A DNA stretch of 24,159 nt from an uncultured Acetatifactor sp. (GTDB lineage Bacteria > Bacillota > Clostridia > Lachnospirales > Lachnospiraceae), in NCBI GenBank assembly GCA_910585615.1, contig CAJUFO010000068.1, forward strand, positions 1-24,159. Reading direction: 5' to 3'. Under the pieces are notes generated by a model. It searched no databases. It was not told the DNA's origin and saw nothing but the letters and a program-made list of their open reading frames with translations. Shown here piece after piece: positions 7,097-14,729 of the stretch (position 1 is the stretch's first letter; each line of letters begins with the position of its first letter). A program made the translations under genes and the position numbers.

Positions 7097-7696
7097 ATGG
7101 GAGACCGATACGGGTATGTGCGGGTGAGCACAAAGGAACAGAATGAGGACAGGCAGATGATTGCCATGAGCGGGGTACAGGTGCCGGAGCGGAACATCTA
7201 TGTGGACAAGCAGTCCGGCAAGGACTTCAACCGGCCTATGTACCGCAAGCTCCTGAAGCGCCTCCGGCCGGACGACCTGCTCTATATCAAGAGCATCGAC
7301 CGTCTGGGCAGGGACTACGGGGAGGTGCTGGAGCAGTGGAGAGTCCTGACCAAGGAGAAAAAGGTGGACATCGTGGTGCTGGACATGCCGCTTTTGGACA
7401 CCAGGCGGGGGAAGGATCTGGTGGGGACGTTCCTGAGCGACATCGTGCTGCAGGTGCTGTCCTTCGTGGCGGAGAACGAGCGGAAGAACATCCGCGAGAG
7501 GCAGCGGGAGGGCATCGAGGCCGCGAAGATCCGGGGCGTGCGCTTCGGCAGGCCCGAGAAGCCCCTGCCGGAGAATTTCGAGGAGATCCGCGGGAGGTGG
7601 GCCGCGAAGGAGATATCCGGGAAGGAGGCGGCCAGGCAGTGCAACATGCCCTCCACCTCCTTCTACCGCAAGGCCGGATATCGGAAGGAAGAGTAG
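7097..7696 (+). CDS. Small serine recombinase (resolvase/invertase family)
   Basis: A 199-residue protein with the resolvase/invertase catalytic domain at about 5-140: YGYVRVSTKEQNEDRQ with nucleophile Ser11, active-site arginines in SIDRLGRDY (Arg69, Arg72), and the long E-helix region ENERKNIRERQREGIEAAK. Residues 148-195 hold the short DNA-binding helix-turn-helix (GRPEKPLP..., GKEAARQCNMPSTSFYR). Length and layout are those of complete small resolvases and DNA invertases. AAAGGAGA precedes the start. No transposase lies beside it and no pair of flanking inverted sites is obvious, so its target is unknown. The leader hairpins suggest control by attenuation. Confidence 0.88.
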   Translation: MGDRYGYVRVSTKEQNEDRQMIAMSGVQVPERNIYVDKQSGKDFNRPMYRKLLKRLRPDDLLYIKSIDRLGRDYGEVLEQWRVLTKEKKVDIVVLDMPLLDTRRGKDLVGTFLSDIVLQVLSFVAENERKNIRERQREGIEAAKIRGVRFGRPEKPLPENFEEIRGRWAAKEISGKEAARQCNMPSTSFYRKAGYRKEE

Positions 7697-7713
7697 ACTT
7701 TGATTTTCTCTTG

Positions 7714-7739
7714 TGATATAATGTTGGAATCTATAGATT
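7714..7739 (+). promoter_or_regulatory. Extended -10 promoter and palindrome before ugd
   Basis: TGATATAAT (TG at 7714-7715, TATAAT 7717-7722) is an extended -10 element. A perfect 12-bp palindrome AATCTATAGATT (7728-7739) covers the expected transcription start, as a repressor operator would. Confidence 0.5.
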
Positions 7740-7764
7740 ATAGAAGCAGGAGGAACGGACGGAT

Positions 7765-9003
7765 ATGAATATTACGGTTGTGGGAACAGGCTACGTGGGC
7801 CTGTCGCTGGCGGTGCTGCTGGCCCAGGAGAATACAGTGACGGCGTTGGATATCCTTCCTGAAAAGGTGAAACTGATCAATGAGAGGCGCTCGCCCATCA
7901 AGGATAAGGAGCTGGAAGAGTATCTGCGGGACAGGGAGCTGCACCTGACGGCTACCACGGACGCGGACAATGCCTACCGGGACGCGGACATCATCGTGGT
8001 GGCGGCTCCCACCAACTATGACAGCAGGACCAACTACTTCGATACATCGGCGGTGGAGGGCGTGGTGGACGCGGCCCTGAAGGCCAACGAACGGGCCACG
8101 GTGGTGATAAAGTCCACCATCCCGGTGGGATATACGGCCCAGCTGAACGCGCGGAAGGGGACGGACCGCATCCTGTTCAGCCCGGAGTTCCTGCGGGAGA
8201 CCAGGGCGCTGTACGACAATCTGTACCCCTCCAGGATCATCGTGGGATATGATGCGGAAAAGGAAGGGACGAGAGCCCGGGCCGAAGCCTTCGCGGGGCT
8301 TCTGTCCGAGGCGGCATTGAAGGAGGACGTGCCGGTCCTCCTCACCGGGAGCACGGAGGCGGAGGCGGTGAAGCTCTTCGCCAATACCTACCTGGCGCTG
8401 CGGGTGAGCTTCTTCAACGAGCTGGACACCTACGCGGAGGTGAAGGGGCTGGACGCCAGGCAGATCATAGAGGGCGTGTGCCTGGATCCCCGGATCGGGG
8501 ACCATTACAACAATCCTTCCTTCGGCTACGGCGGCTACTGCCTGCCCAAGGACACCAAGCAGCTTCTGGCCAATTACAGCGATATCCCGGAGAACCTGAT
8601 TGAGGCCATCGTGGAGTCCAACCGCACCAGGAAGGAGTTCGTGGCGGACCAGGTGCTGAAGAAGGCCGGGTATTACTCTTATTCGGGACGGCTGGACTAT
8701 GACCGCTCCTATGAGAGGACTACGACTGTAGGCGTCTACCGCCTGACCATGAAGAGCAACAGCGACAACTTCCGCCAGAGCTCCATCCAGGGGGTCATGA
8801 AGCGCATCAAGGGGAAGGGCGCGAACATCGTAATCTACGAGCCCACCCTGGAGGACGGGAGCACCTTCTTCGGCAGCCTGGTGGTGAACGACCTGGAGGA
8901 ATTCTTCCGCCGGTCGGACTGCATCATCGCCAACCGCTATGACGCCTGCCTGGACAGGGTGGCGGACAAGGTGTACACCAGGGACCTATTCCGGAGGGAT
9001 TGA
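7765..9003 (+). CDS. ugd: UDP-glucose 6-dehydrogenase
   Basis: A 412-residue NAD-dependent enzyme oxidising UDP-glucose to UDP-glucuronate, a precursor of capsule and other acidic surface polysaccharides; cytoplasmic. The N-terminal Rossmann motif is GTGYVG (7-12). Then come the substrate-site segments STIPVGYT, FSPEFLRE and FANTYLALRVSFFNEL, and the catalytic loop FGYGGYCLPKDTKQ with Cys259. The C-terminal UDP-binding domain (residues about 295-412) includes GVYRLTMKSNSDNFRQSS. Length and motifs fit the short Ugd class of E. coli K-5 type rather than the longer eukaryotic type; GDP-mannose dehydrogenase is less likely. AGGAGGAACGG precedes the ATG. No other polysaccharide genes adjoin it. 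Confidence 0.92.
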   Translation: MNITVVGTGYVGLSLAVLLAQENTVTALDILPEKVKLINERRSPIKDKELEEYLRDRELHLTATTDADNAYRDADIIVVAAPTNYDSRTNYFDTSAVEGVVDAALKANERATVVIKSTIPVGYTAQLNARKGTDRILFSPEFLRETRALYDNLYPSRIIVGYDAEKEGTRARAEAFAGLLSEAALKEDVPVLLTGSTEAEAVKLFANTYLALRVSFFNELDTYAEVKGLDARQIIEGVCLDPRIGDHYNNPSFGYGGYCLPKDTKQLLANYSDIPENLIEAIVESNRTRKEFVADQVLKKAGYYSYSGRLDYDRSYERTTTVGVYRLTMKSNSDNFRQSSIQGVMKRIKGKGANIVIYEPTLEDGSTFFGSLVVNDLEEFFRRSDCIIANRYDACLDRVADKVYTRDLFRRD

Positions 9004-9056
9004 CAGGGCCGGACAGTTCCGCCGGGGCATCCGGGGATTGGGTTAGGGAGAGCCGT

Positions 9057-10634
9057 ATGGACAGGAGATTCAATGTTGCGGGGACATGTATTCCGGAAAA
9101 GCACTTTATGGCCGACACATCGGACAAAATTGACAGGATTGTGCGCCTGATTGAGCAGGATTCCTATTTTGTCATGAACCGTGCCAGGCAGTACGGAAAG
9201 ACGACAACGCTCATGCTGTTGTGGAGACGGCTGAAAGAGCGGTATATCGTAATCAATACCAGCTTCGAGGGAATGGGGAGCGAGGCCTTTGGGACAGAAG
9301 ACACTTTTGTCCGCAGGATTTGTTCCAGATTCGCAAGAGGGCTTCGGATGTCCGGCTACCATGAGGCTCAGGGAAAGCTGTGGGATACTTTTGCACCGGA
9401 AGAGAACCTGGACACCTTAAAGGAGCGCATCACGGCGTTCTGTGCCCAGGCTGACAGGGAGGTGCTCCTGTTCATCGATGAGGTGGACAAAAGCACGGAT
9501 AATCAGATGTTCCTGAATTTCCTGGGGCTGCTGCGGGAATTGTATCTGGAGCGGGCGTTCGGGACAGTCACTTTCAAGAGCGTGATCCTTGCGGGTGTCT
9601 ACGATATCAAAAATTTGAAGATAAAATATCGGCCGGACGAAGAGAGAAAGTATAATTCGCCCTGGAACGTGGCGGTGGATTTCCCGGTGGACATGAGGCT
9701 GTCCGTCCCGGAGATCTGTTCCATGCTTCGGGAGTACAGAGCGGAAAAGGGCATCTCTCTCGAGGCGGAGGGGATGGCGGAGGAAATCTACAGGTACACC
9801 GGAGGATATCCCTTCCTGGTCAGCCTGATCTGCCTCTGGCTGGACGAGAGGCTTCCGGAAATCGTGGAGCTTCCGGAATATTGGACAAAAGAGGGCATAC
9901 GCACAGCGGTGCGGGAGATCCTGAAGGGCACGAACACGCTGTTCGACGATGTGGTCAAGAACATTGAGAATAATGACAGGTTCAGAAGGCTTGTGGAAGG
10001 AATCCTGCTGGAGGGCAGGCAGATTCCCTATAAGCTGTCAAACCCGGAAATCGATCTCGGCGTGACATTCGGCATCCTTGCGGAGGAGGATGGAATCTGT
10101 AAGATATCCAATATCATTTTCGAAATCTATATCTACGACCACCTGATTGCCGGAAAGCTGATGGAACAGCGCAGGCTCCCCATACCGAGAAGCCGCTTTG
10201 TCACCGAAGAGGGAAGCCTGGACATGGAGGGGATTCTGCTGGGGTTCCGGGATTTTATGGACGCGGAATACAGGAAGAGGGATGACGCGTTCCTGGAGCG
10301 ACAGGGCAGATTGCTGTTCCTGGCTTTCCTGAAGCCGATCATCAACGGTACGGGACATTATGTGGTGGAGCCGGAGACCAGGGACAGCGCCAGGATGGAC
10401 ATCGTCGTCTTCTACGGCAAGCGGGAATATATTCTGGAGCTGAAGGTGTGGCATGGCCCGAAACGATTTTCGGAAGAACTGGCCCAGTTGTCGGCATATA
10501 TGGAGGGCAGAGGGCAGGAGCAGGGCTGGCTGTTGATGTTCTGTTTTAATGACGGGCGGGAGAGGATTGGAGAGGAGTATACCGGAAAGAGGAGCGTGGC
10601 GGAGGGAAGAACGATATATTCCGTCATCGTGTGA
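9057..10634 (+). CDS. AAA-ATPase-like protein with PD-(D/E)XK nuclease domain
   Basis: A 525-residue protein. The ATG at 9057 is preceded by AGGGAGA at 6 bases; 19 codons of open frame upstream are not needed. Residues 1-250 form the AAA-ATPase-like domain: FNVAGTCIPEKHFM, a Walker A variant RARQYGKTTT with Lys48, and Walker B VLLFIDEVD with Asp141 and Glu142. The middle (250-400) is a winged-helix-like region. The C-terminus has a PD-(D/E)XK core: Asp448 in RMDIVV, then Glu461 and Lys463 in LELKVW. This two-domain pattern is common in Bacteroidetes and clostridia, often in many copies. The role is unproven; links to defence or mobile DNA are only suggestions. It is probably co-transcribed with ugd (53-base gap). 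Confidence 0.75.
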   Translation: MDRRFNVAGTCIPEKHFMADTSDKIDRIVRLIEQDSYFVMNRARQYGKTTTLMLLWRRLKERYIVINTSFEGMGSEAFGTEDTFVRRICSRFARGLRMSGYHEAQGKLWDTFAPEENLDTLKERITAFCAQADREVLLFIDEVDKSTDNQMFLNFLGLLRELYLERAFGTVTFKSVILAGVYDIKNLKIKYRPDEERKYNSPWNVAVDFPVDMRLSVPEICSMLREYRAEKGISLEAEGMAEEIYRYTGGYPFLVSLICLWLDERLPEIVELPEYWTKEGIRTAVREILKGTNTLFDDVVKNIENNDRFRRLVEGILLEGRQIPYKLSNPEIDLGVTFGILAEEDGICKISNIIFEIYIYDHLIAGKLMEQRRLPIPRSRFVTEEGSLDMEGILLGFRDFMDAEYRKRDDAFLERQGRLLFLAFLKPIINGTGHYVVEPETRDSARMDIVVFYGKREYILELKVWHGPKRFSEELAQLSAYMEGRGQEQGWLLMFCFNDGRERIGEEYTGKRSVAEGRTIYSVIV

Positions 10635-10673
10635 TACCGGACGGGAGGTCACGTTTTCCGGCGGACATATTTC

Positions 10674-10702
10674 TTGACAGCCACCGCCAAAAAAGATATC
10701 AT
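10674..10702 (+). promoter_or_regulatory. Promoter of the hisS-GNAT-aspS block
   Basis: Perfect TTGACA (10674-10679), 17-base spacer, TATCAT (10697-10702). Transcription would start near 10709, so the leader before hisS is about 195 bases and begins exactly at the structured region. Confidence 0.75.
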
Positions 10703-10710
10703 GGATAAGA

Positions 10711-10850
10711 TATACTGCTTAACGATTTCACTTGCCGTGAAATCAGACTGCATAACGCTGACCGGTTCAATCGCATGATTGCATTAGGCAGTATTCAGCG
10801 TTATGCAGTATAAAAGGCCCGGAAAGCGGGGCCTGTGGGGGGGAGTACCC
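10711..10850 (+). promoter_or_regulatory. Highly structured leader of hisS with competing hairpins
   Basis: Several perfect inverted repeats: GATTTCAC/GTGAAATC (10724-10731 with 10737-10744); ACTGCATAACGCTGA with its exact complement, 15 bp (10747-10761 with 10795-10809), enclosing CAATC/GATTG (10768-10772 with 10777-10781); and AGGCCC/GGGCCT (about 10815-10834). In addition TATACTGCTTAACG (10711-10724) can pair, with one mismatch, with CGTTATGCAGTATA (10799-10812), which competes with the 15-bp stem. None of the usual T-box signature (AGGGTGGNACCGCG) is seen. It may be an attenuator or riboswitch-like control of the synthetase genes, or a palindromic MITE-like insertion with 14-bp ends. Confidence 0.55.
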
Positions 10851-10881
10851 CGGATAAGGAAAACAGAGAGGAGGAGGTCGG

Positions 10882-10929
10882 ATGAAAGCGGTCCGACGGG
10901 AAGTATGGCGCTTAGCAAGAAGCCTGTGA
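10882..10929 (+). CDS. Possible 15-codon upstream ORF overlapping the hisS start
   Basis: The strongest ribosome site here, AGGAGGAGG (10869-10877), lies 4 bases before an ATG at 10882 that is out of frame with hisS. It would encode MKAVRREVWRLARSL and stop at 10927-10929, inside hisS. The hisS ATG at 10905 has only GGGAAG close by, so the short frame could couple or tune hisS translation. It may equally be chance; no histidine codons are present. Confidence 0.3.
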   Translation: MKAVRREVWRLARSL

Positions 10930-12167
10930 CAGGCATGAGGGATATTCTGCCGGAGGAGATGCGGATAAGGGATTATGTGATCGGCGTGATCAAGGAGACC
11001 TACGGCAGATTCGGATTCACCTCCATAGAGACCCCCTGTATGGAGAATATCGCGAATTTGACGAACAAACAGGGAGGAGATAACGAAAAACTGATATTCA
11101 AGGTCCTGAAGCGCGGGGAGAAGCTGAATGTGGCCCAGGCACAGGAAGAGGAGGACGTGGTGGACTTCGGGATGCGCTATGACCTGACCGTGCCCCTGGT
11201 GCGGTATTATTCCAACAATGCCGCCCAGCTCCCCTCCCCCTTCAAGGCTCTCCAGATTGGCAATGTGTGGCGTGCGGACAGGCCCCAGAGAGGGCGTTTC
11301 CGCCAGTTCATGCAGTGCGACATCGATATCTTCGGAGAGCCCTCCAACCTGGCGGAAATCGAGCTGATCCTGGCCACCACCACCACTTTGACAAAGCTTG
11401 GGTTCAGGGGCTTCGAGATACGGATAAACGACAGAAGGATCTTAAAGGCCATGGCGGCCTACAGCGGTTTTCCGGAGGAGGCTTACGACAATGTCTTCAT
11501 CACCCTGGACAAAATGGACAAGATTGGCCTGGAGGGCGTGAGGGCGGAACTTCTGGAGAACGGATTTGACGGGAATACCGTAGACAAATATCTGGAATTA
11601 TATCAGAAGCTGGAGAAGGCGGAGGACGGCGTGGCCTATCTGGGGGAGGCGCTTTCCGGCGTGATGGAGCCTTCCGTCACGGAGGGGCTGCGGGAGATCA
11701 TCGACAGCGTACAGGCCACCAAGGAGGCAGGGTTCGAGACGGTCTTCGACCCCACGCTGGTGCGGGGCATGTCCTATTACACAGGTACGATTTTCGAGAT
11801 CGCCATCCCGGAGTTCGGGGGCAGCTGCGGCGGAGGAGGGCGGTATGACGCCATGGTGGGGAAGTTCACGGGCAAGGAGGTGCCGGCCTGCGGATTCTCC
11901 ATCGGTTTTGAAAGAATCATCCTGCTGCTGACGGAAAGCGGTTTCCGAGTGCCGGATGCGCCGAAGAGGGTGGCCTATCTGGTGGAGAAGGGCGTGGAAG
12001 GACAGGCTCTGTGCGATGTGATTGCAAAGGCCCAGGAGGCCAGGACCCAGGGGCAGCAGGTGCTGGTGGCCCGCATGAACAAGAACAAGAAGTTCCAGAA
12101 GGAGCAGCTGACGGCGGAGGGGTACGGGGAGTTCCTGGAGTTCTATAAGGAAGCTCTGAAGAACTGA
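10905..12167 (+). CDS. hisS: Histidyl-tRNA synthetase
   Basis: A 420-residue class II synthetase that charges tRNA-His; cytoplasmic homodimer. The ATG at 10905 gives the usual N-terminus (MALSKKPVTGMRDILPEE); 34 upstream codons in frame lie in the structured leader and are rejected. Visible elements are FRQFMQCDIDIFGE (motif 2, about 132-145), the HisRS signatures VRGMSYYTGTIFEI (about 286-299) and GGGGRYDAM, and motif 3 ACGFSIGFERI. The last 90 residues form the anticodon-binding domain (RVAYLVEKG...). Length is normal. It heads the hisS-GNAT-aspS block and is driven by the TTGACA promoter at 10674. Confidence 0.95.
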   Translation: MALSKKPVTGMRDILPEEMRIRDYVIGVIKETYGRFGFTSIETPCMENIANLTNKQGGDNEKLIFKVLKRGEKLNVAQAQEEEDVVDFGMRYDLTVPLVRYYSNNAAQLPSPFKALQIGNVWRADRPQRGRFRQFMQCDIDIFGEPSNLAEIELILATTTTLTKLGFRGFEIRINDRRILKAMAAYSGFPEEAYDNVFITLDKMDKIGLEGVRAELLENGFDGNTVDKYLELYQKLEKAEDGVAYLGEALSGVMEPSVTEGLREIIDSVQATKEAGFETVFDPTLVRGMSYYTGTIFEIAIPEFGGSCGGGGRYDAMVGKFTGKEVPACGFSIGFERIILLLTESGFRVPDAPKRVAYLVEKGVEGQALCDVIAKAQEARTQGQQVLVARMNKNKKFQKEQLTAEGYGEFLEFYKEALKN

Positions 12168-12199
12168 TTGCTCAAGGATTCATGCGCCGGGGTACTGGG
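12165..12199 (+). repeat. Dispersed intergenic repeat, copy 1
   Basis: 35 bases that start on the hisS stop codon and match 14677-14711 at 29 of 35 positions, with the shared core CAAGGATTCAT and then CGGGGT-CTGGG. Confidence 0.6.
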
Positions 12200-12215
12200 G
12201 AGCTGGAGGGAAGAA

Positions 12216-12671
12216 ATGAACATACGAAGGGCAACGGCTCAGGACCTCTCCAGGATTGCGGAGATTCTGGTTTTCGTGAAGCGGATAAAGTATCGCCCTA
12301 TTTTCCGAAACGATGCCTACTCCTTCGGGGAGCTGCAGGTGCTGTCGGTGGCGGAAGAATACGGGGCGCCTGATATCCTCTCACAGATATGGGTCTATGA
12401 CGACGGGATCGTGAAGGGGATGATCCATGTGGAGGGCACGGAGATCAGGGAGCTGTATGTGGACTGGTTCTTCCAGGGGCAGGGCATAGGTGCGGAGCTG
12501 ATAGAATTTGCAGTAAATCAATTCTCCGTAAGCTTCCTGTGGGCCCTTGAGAAGAATGAGGATGCCATCCGCTTTTATCAGCGCCATGGCTTTTACAGGA
12601 CCGATACAAAGAAATTGGAAGAGGGCACCACAGAGTACCTTTGTCTGCTGGAACGCCGAATCTGCGGGTGA
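12216..12671 (+). CDS. GNAT-family N-acetyltransferase
   Basis: A 151-residue protein. The ATG at 12216 follows GGAGGG at 5 bases and opens directly with the GNAT beta-strand (MNIRRATAQDLSRIAEIL); 16 codons upstream belong to the repeat region. The acetyl-CoA loop is seen at ELYVDWFFQGQGIGAELIEFA (Q-x-x-G-x-G type) and the terminal motif at NEDAIRFYQRHGFYRTD. It transfers an acetyl group from acetyl-CoA to an amine; the substrate is unknown. It lies between hisS and aspS in the same direction, probably co-transcribed. Confidence 0.85.
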   Translation: MNIRRATAQDLSRIAEILVFVKRIKYRPIFRNDAYSFGELQVLSVAEEYGAPDILSQIWVYDDGIVKGMIHVEGTEIRELYVDWFFQGQGIGAELIEFAVNQFSVSFLWALEKNEDAIRFYQRHGFYRTDTKKLEEGTTEYLCLLERRICG

Positions 12672-12744
12672 AAAACGGATTGCCGAAAAAACATAAAAAT
12701 AAGAACGTCCTGCAAGAAAAAAGGACAGAAATCGAGGAAATGAA

Positions 12745-14526
12745 ATGGCAGAGTCAATGAAAGGATTGAGGAGGACGCACCGCTGCGGGGAGCTTTCCGC
12801 GGCGAACATCGGGGAACAGGTCACGGTCATGGGCTGGGTCCAGAAGCAGCGCAACAAGGGAGGCATCATCTTCGTAGACCTCCGGGACAGGGCAGGCATC
12901 CTGCAGGTGATTTTCGAGGAGGCGGACTGCGGGGCGGAGCATTTCGCCAAGGCGGAGCGGCTGCGCAGCGAGTTCGTGGCCGCCGTGACGGGCAGGGTGG
13001 AGAAGCGGGCCGGGGCCGTGAACGCGAACCTGGCCACCGGGGAGATCGAGGTTCGGGCGGAGAGCCTGAGGATTCTGTCCGAGGCGGAGACGCCGCCTTT
13101 CCCTGTGGAAGAGAATTCACGGACGAAAGAAGAACTTCGTCTGAAATACCGTTATCTGGACCTGCGCAGGCCGGACCTGCAGAGGAACCTGATGCTGCGC
13201 AGCCGGATGACGGCGGCTGTCCATGCCTTCCTGGAGGAGGAGGGATTCCTGGAGGTGGAGACCCCTATCCTGAACAAGTCCACCCCGGAGGGGGCCAGGG
13301 ACTATCTGGTGCCCAGCCGCATCCACCAGGGCTGCTTCTATGCCCTGCCCCAGTCGCCCCAGATTTTCAAGCAGCTGTTGATGTGCTCCGGGTACGACAG
13401 GTACTTTCAGATTGCCAGGTGCTTCCGGGACGAAGACCTGCGGGCGGACAGGCAGCCGGAATTCACCCAGATCGACCTGGAGATGTCCTTCGTGGACCAG
13501 GAGGACGTGCTGGACGTCACCGAGCGGATGGTGGCGAAAGTCTGCAGGGAGACCGTGGGCCTGGAGGTGCCCCTGCCTCTGAAGCGCATGACCTGGGACG
13601 AGGCCATGAACCGTTTCGGCTCCGACAAGCCGGATACCAGGTTCGGCATGGAACTGACAGATGTGTCGGAAACGGTGAAGGGCTGCGGCTTCGGCGTGTT
13701 CACAGGCGCGCTGGAGGCGGGCGGAAGCGTCCGCGGCATCAATGTCAAGGGCCAGGCGGAGATGCCCAGGAAGAAGATTGACGCTCTGGTGGAGTTCGCA
13801 AAGGGCTACGGCGTGAAGGGGCTGGCGTATCTGGCAGTGCTGCCGGACGGAAGCTACAAGTCCTCCTTCGCGAAATTCATGACAGAGGAAGAGCTGAAAG
13901 AGTTGGTGGCGGCCATGGCCGGAGAGCCGGGAGACCTGCTCCTCTTCGCGGCGGATAAGCTGAAGCTGGTGTGGTCCGTGCTGGGGGCTCTGCGGGTGGA
14001 GCTGGCAAGGCAGCTCGGGATGCTGGACCCCAACCAGTACAATTTCCTCTGGGTGACGGAGTTCCCTCAGTTCGAGTGGAGCGATGAGGAGGAGCGGTAC
14101 GTGGCCATGCACCATCCGTTCACCATGCCCATGGAGGAGGATCTGGAGATTCTGGAGTCGGATCCGGGGAAGGTGCGGGCGAAAGCCTATGATATCGTGG
14201 TCAATGGCATGGAGCTGGGGGGCGGGAGTGTCCGTATCTTCCAGGATGACATCCAGGAGAGGATGTTCCAGGCTCTGGGCTTTACGAAAGAGCAGGCCCA
14301 TGAGCAGTTCGGTTTCCTGATAGACGCTTTCAAATACGGCGTGCCGCCCCACGCGGGCCTGGCCATCGGACTGGAGCGGTTCGTGATGCTGCTGGCCCAG
14401 ACGGACAATATCCGGGATGTAATCGCCTTCCCGAAGATCAAGGATGCCTCCTGCCTCATGTCCGAGGCTCCCGGCACGGTGGATGCAAAGCAGTTGGAGG
14501 AGCTGCATCTGCAGGTGACGGAGTAA
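12745..14526 (+). CDS. aspS: Aspartyl-tRNA synthetase
   Basis: A 593-residue bacterial-type class II synthetase for tRNA-Asp. The N-terminal OB-fold anticodon domain is at about 8-115 (TVMGWVQKQRNKGGIIFVDL). Catalytic segments are RYLDLRRPDLQRNLMLRSR, LPQSPQIFKQLLMCSGYDRY, FRDEDLRADRQPEFTQID (motif 2, about 227-244), the bacterial GAD insertion at about 290-420, GGGSVRIFQDDIQ and GVPPHAGLAIGLERFVMLL (motif 3). GAGG precedes the ATG. hisS and aspS are adjacent in many firmicutes; here one acetyltransferase gene is inserted between them. Whether it charges only Asp or also Asn cannot be judged without checking discriminating residues. Confidence 0.95.
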   Translation: MAESMKGLRRTHRCGELSAANIGEQVTVMGWVQKQRNKGGIIFVDLRDRAGILQVIFEEADCGAEHFAKAERLRSEFVAAVTGRVEKRAGAVNANLATGEIEVRAESLRILSEAETPPFPVEENSRTKEELRLKYRYLDLRRPDLQRNLMLRSRMTAAVHAFLEEEGFLEVETPILNKSTPEGARDYLVPSRIHQGCFYALPQSPQIFKQLLMCSGYDRYFQIARCFRDEDLRADRQPEFTQIDLEMSFVDQEDVLDVTERMVAKVCRETVGLEVPLPLKRMTWDEAMNRFGSDKPDTRFGMELTDVSETVKGCGFGVFTGALEAGGSVRGINVKGQAEMPRKKIDALVEFAKGYGVKGLAYLAVLPDGSYKSSFAKFMTEEELKELVAAMAGEPGDLLLFAADKLKLVWSVLGALRVELARQLGMLDPNQYNFLWVTEFPQFEWSDEEERYVAMHHPFTMPMEEDLEILESDPGKVRAKAYDIVVNGMELGGGSVRIFQDDIQERMFQALGFTKEQAHEQFGFLIDAFKYGVPPHAGLAIGLERFVMLLAQTDNIRDVIAFPKIKDASCLMSEAPGTVDAKQLEELHLQVTE

Positions 14527-14729
14527 GGAACTTTTATGACGGTTCCCGGTATGCTGATGCGCGAATTCCCGAGCAATCGGCGCTTGATGTCCGTGCCAGG
14601 ACAAGGCGGAGGAAGGAAGCGAGCACAAGGCGTCGGCGACTGACGACAACGCGGTAATGGGGCGGACAGCCAGGGCTGACTGCGCAAGGATTCATACATC
14701 GGGGTGCTGGGCCATTGACGGAGTCGGAG
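14527..14729. other. Repeat-rich spacer between aspS and the PPTase gene
   Basis: 203 bases without a gene. The segment 14555-14676 is unusually regular and GC-rich (AATCGGCGCTTGATGTCCG, GGAGGAAGGAAGCGAGCACA) and resembles dispersed intergenic repeats seen in related clostridia; its end carries copy 2 of the repeat found after hisS. No clear terminator is visible, so read-through from aspS is possible. Confidence 0.4.
14677..14711 (+). repeat. Dispersed intergenic repeat, copy 2
   Basis: 35 bases, 29 identical to 12165-12199, ending 18 bases before the PPTase ATG at 14730. Confidence 0.6.

Noticed and set aside
10711..10850. T-box riboswitch for the synthetase genes
   Set aside because: The conserved T-box sequence and specifier-loop layout are not seen, though the region is structured.
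14590..14640. Small SRP RNA, because of GGAGGAAGGAAGCGAGC
   Set aside because: The flanking conserved stem sequences of SRP RNA do not fit; the segment looks like an intergenic repeat.
13117..14649. 510-codon open frame on minus opposite aspS
   Set aside because: Antisense shadow of a conserved gene, rich in His/Gln/Leu/Pro with no motifs.
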